From JBBDRV01 sp040905285 (lineage in GTDB: Bacteria > Bacteroidota > Rhodothermia > Balneolales > Balneolaceae), in assembly GCA_040905285.1 (NCBI GenBank), contig JBBDRV010000138.1, forward strand, positions 1-6,120: DNA of 6,120 bases, read 5' to 3'. Under the pieces are notes generated by a model. The model was not told the DNA's origin and ran no database searches. It was given only the letters and a program-made list of their open reading frames with translations. Shown in pieces: positions 4,353 to 6,120 of the stretch (position 1 is the stretch's first letter; each line of letters opens with the position of its first letter). The position numbers and the translations under genes are program-made.

Positions 4353-6120
4353 ATGGTCACTAACATTCTCCGGACTGCCTGTTTCCTTGCCATGCTGCTC
4401 GGCATGGCCGCTTCCCCGGCTGAGCCGGAGACAACAGGGAAATGCGGTCGGGCAACCACTGCCGGGCCGGGACCGGAATTATTAAACCAGCAGGATCCGG
4501 ATACGACAGCCCGGGCGGGAAGCCATGAGCTAAAACTGAAGGACCTTTTTTTTGAACCGTTCCTGCAGGGTGTCCGGCCGGAGTTTACAGGTTTCTCCGC
4601 AGATATGAAGAGAATATTCTTTTCGTGGAATGATTCATCTTACAGTGCGGCCGGAACCTATCAGGTGGAACTGGATGGAAGCCATCCTCAGAAGGTGCCG
4701 GAAGACACCGTCCATCGCTTTCAGGTCAGCCCGGACAGGTCGGCGGTGGCGTATGCAACAGGCGGCACGCTCTATCTTTCTGATACGGAATTTAATAACG
4801 AAATGCGTTTGGCTGACTTTAATTCCGGAATCTCTGATCCGGTCTGGTCACCTGACGGATCCATGATCTCCTTCATCACAGATGGGGAAATATGGATTGC
4901 AGGGACAGAAGAGTCATTTTTGAAACAGGTTACAGCCGTAAAGGGAAAGGTGCCGGTTTTCGAATTTGATCACTGGGCGGGAAATAACAAGCTGATACTA
5001 AGCAGCCGGGACTTTTCCGGTGGGTATACGGTCTATTTTCCGGAGTATCAGGATATCCTGACCCCCCCGGCACCGGAACAGAGGGGGATTCCTGAAATAA
5101 CGGTGGCTGTAGCTGATCTTGGGACAGGTGCCATAGATACCCTTTTTCACGGCAGAAACAGATCTGACACAGATGTCAGTGTTTCCGGACAGTATCTGGC
5201 CGCAGACTACGCGGATGGAGCCCTGAAAAAGAGGGAAATACGCGTATATGACCTGAAAGACGGAGATATGACCGTCGTTTTTGAGGATTCCACAGAAGGC
5301 TGGCTCCACGGCAGGTACATTGAATTCAATCCGGAACAGGATATTCTGATGTTCCAGTCGGAACGGGACAACTGGAATCATATTTATACTGTAAAGCCTG
5401 ACGGAACAGGACTGAAACAGCATACATCGGGTGAGTATGATATACCGTGGGCAGGCTGGCATACCTCCTCTTCCATAGTGTATGCTTCTTCGGAAGAGGA
5501 TCCGGGAGAGCGCCATATATATACGCTTGATACATCGAATGGCCATCGCCGGAAATTAACAGAGACGGAAGCCTATCGCAGCCAATTCCGCCTGAGTCCC
5601 GGCAATCGATATTTAATTTATGCAAAAACCTACTTTAACAGGCCACATGACCTGTTTCTGCTGGATTTACAACAGCCCGGCCGTGAAGTCATGCTGACCC
5701 ATTCCATTCCGGACGCTTTTTGGGATATTCAGTGGCAAAAGGAAGAATATATCCGTTTTTCAGCACGGGACGGACAGACCACCCTTTCCATGTCCGTCCT
5801 GTTCCCGCCCGGCTGTGACAAAGACAGAGACTATCCGGTTGTGGTATTTCTCCATGGCGCCGGCTCGCTTCAGAATGTATACAAGGGGTGGTCTGAAAAT
5901 TATCACCGTGAATATATGTTCAACCAGTTTCTGGCCAGCCGCGGATATGTGGTTGCGGAAGTGGATTTCCGGCACAGTACCGGTTACGGGCGGCGGTTCA
6001 GGGAAGATGTGACGAACTGGCTCGGCCGCTATGAGACAATGGATATCATAGATGGGCTGGACTGGCTGGAAGAGCATACCGGCATAACGGATCCTGACAG
6101 GGTCGGCGTCTACGGTGGCA
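4353..6120 (+). CDS. Secreted S9 family (DPP IV-like) peptidase, 3' partial
   Basis: The frame is open from ATG 4353 to the window edge (589 residues seen). The start has a signal-peptide look: MVTNILR, then a hydrophobic TACFLAMLLGMA, and a possible cleavage after SPA (residue 23). Export to the periplasm or outside is therefore likely. Residues about 70-460 are beta-propeller-like, with repeats such as WSPDGS (165-170), a bladed segment FQSERDNWNHIYTVKPDGTG, and FRLSPGNRYLIYA. The alpha/beta-hydrolase domain begins near 470 (FSARDG). It shows YPVVVFLHGAG (494-504, HGAG in place of the common HGGP), DFRHSTGYG (538-546) and GVYGG (585-589), the start of the nucleophile elbow. The catalytic Ser is expected as residue 590, and its codon would begin with the final A at 6120; the Asp and His lie beyond. 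Such enzymes usually release di- or oligopeptides. An in-frame TAG at 4332-4334 rules out a longer N-terminus. Substrate specificity is unknown. Confidence 0.9.
   Translation, partial: MVTNILRTACFLAMLLGMAASPAEPETTGKCGRATTAGPGPELLNQQDPDTTARAGSHELKLKDLFFEPFLQGVRPEFTGFSADMKRIFFSWNDSSYSAAGTYQVELDGSHPQKVPEDTVHRFQVSPDRSAVAYATGGTLYLSDTEFNNEMRLADFNSGISDPVWSPDGSMISFITDGEIWIAGTEESFLKQVTAVKGKVPVFEFDHWAGNNKLILSSRDFSGGYTVYFPEYQDILTPPAPEQRGIPEITVAVADLGTGAIDTLFHGRNRSDTDVSVSGQYLAADYADGALKKREIRVYDLKDGDMTVVFEDSTEGWLHGRYIEFNPEQDILMFQSERDNWNHIYTVKPDGTGLKQHTSGEYDIPWAGWHTSSSIVYASSEEDPGERHIYTLDTSNGHRRKLTETEAYRSQFRLSPGNRYLIYAKTYFNRPHDLFLLDLQQPGREVMLTHSIPDAFWDIQWQKEEYIRFSARDGQTTLSMSVLFPPGCDKDRDYPVVVFLHGAGSLQNVYKGWSENYHREYMFNQFLASRGYVVAEVDFRHSTGYGRRFREDVTNWLGRYETMDIIDGLDWLEEHTGITDPDRVGVYGG

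Noticed and set aside
4998..5546. Minus-strand open frame of 182 codons inside the S9 peptidase gene
   Set aside because: The plus-strand frame gives a continuous S9 protein through this part, so this is a shadow.
1..6120. Search for tRNA/rRNA genes, CRISPR arrays, insertion sequences and prophage genes
   Set aside because: No cloverleaf, spaced repeat array, transposase, integrase or terminal inverted repeats were seen.

Overview
The window looks like a stretch of chromosomal housekeeping and metabolic genes from a bacterium of the Bacteroidota/Balneolota (Rhodothermota) neighbourhood. This placement is inferred from three things: the RuvB N-terminus (MLNPNLDPSG), the style of the S9 peptidase, and the near absence of Shine-Dalgarno sequences in front of most genes. 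No 16S rRNA or other decisive marker is present. Base composition is moderate throughout, and no gene stands out as recently transferred.

Layout. Positions 3-53 hold the last 16 codons of an unidentified plus-strand gene. ruvB (102-1121, +) encodes the Holliday-junction branch-migration motor. dinB (about 1130-2236, -) encodes DNA polymerase IV and converges on ruvB, with only 8 bp between the two stops. dinB has no usable ATG, GTG or TTG at the position its conserved N-terminus requires; CTG at 2234-2236 is the best candidate. Positions 2237-2403 are a divergent control region with a 17-bp palindrome. A 93-residue three-helix membrane protein (2404-2685, +), resembling the GlsB/YeaQ/YmgE type, follows. 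Positions 2686-2905 form a repeat-rich spacer: two interleaved inverted repeats in pseudoknot order, two tandem duplications and a hairpin in its GC-rich part, then an AT-rich leader. A mitochondrial-type glutamate dehydrogenase (2906-4327, +) comes next and appears to carry a shortened version of the 'antenna' segment. A secreted S9/DPP IV-like peptidase (4353 to beyond 6120, +) starts 25 bp later and runs off the window one base into the predicted catalytic serine codon.

How the genes may work together. ruvB and dinB both belong to DNA repair and damage tolerance, but they sit on opposite strands and so are not an operon. Glutamate dehydrogenase and the exported peptidase are probably co-transcribed. 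They fit a peptide/amino-acid catabolism theme: outside peptides are cleaved to small peptides, and glutamate is deaminated to 2-oxoglutarate. This link is an inference.

I found no new defence, mobile or CRISPR system here. The most interesting items are the non-ATG start of dinB, the antenna-like insertion in the glutamate dehydrogenase, and the structured spacer upstream of it.
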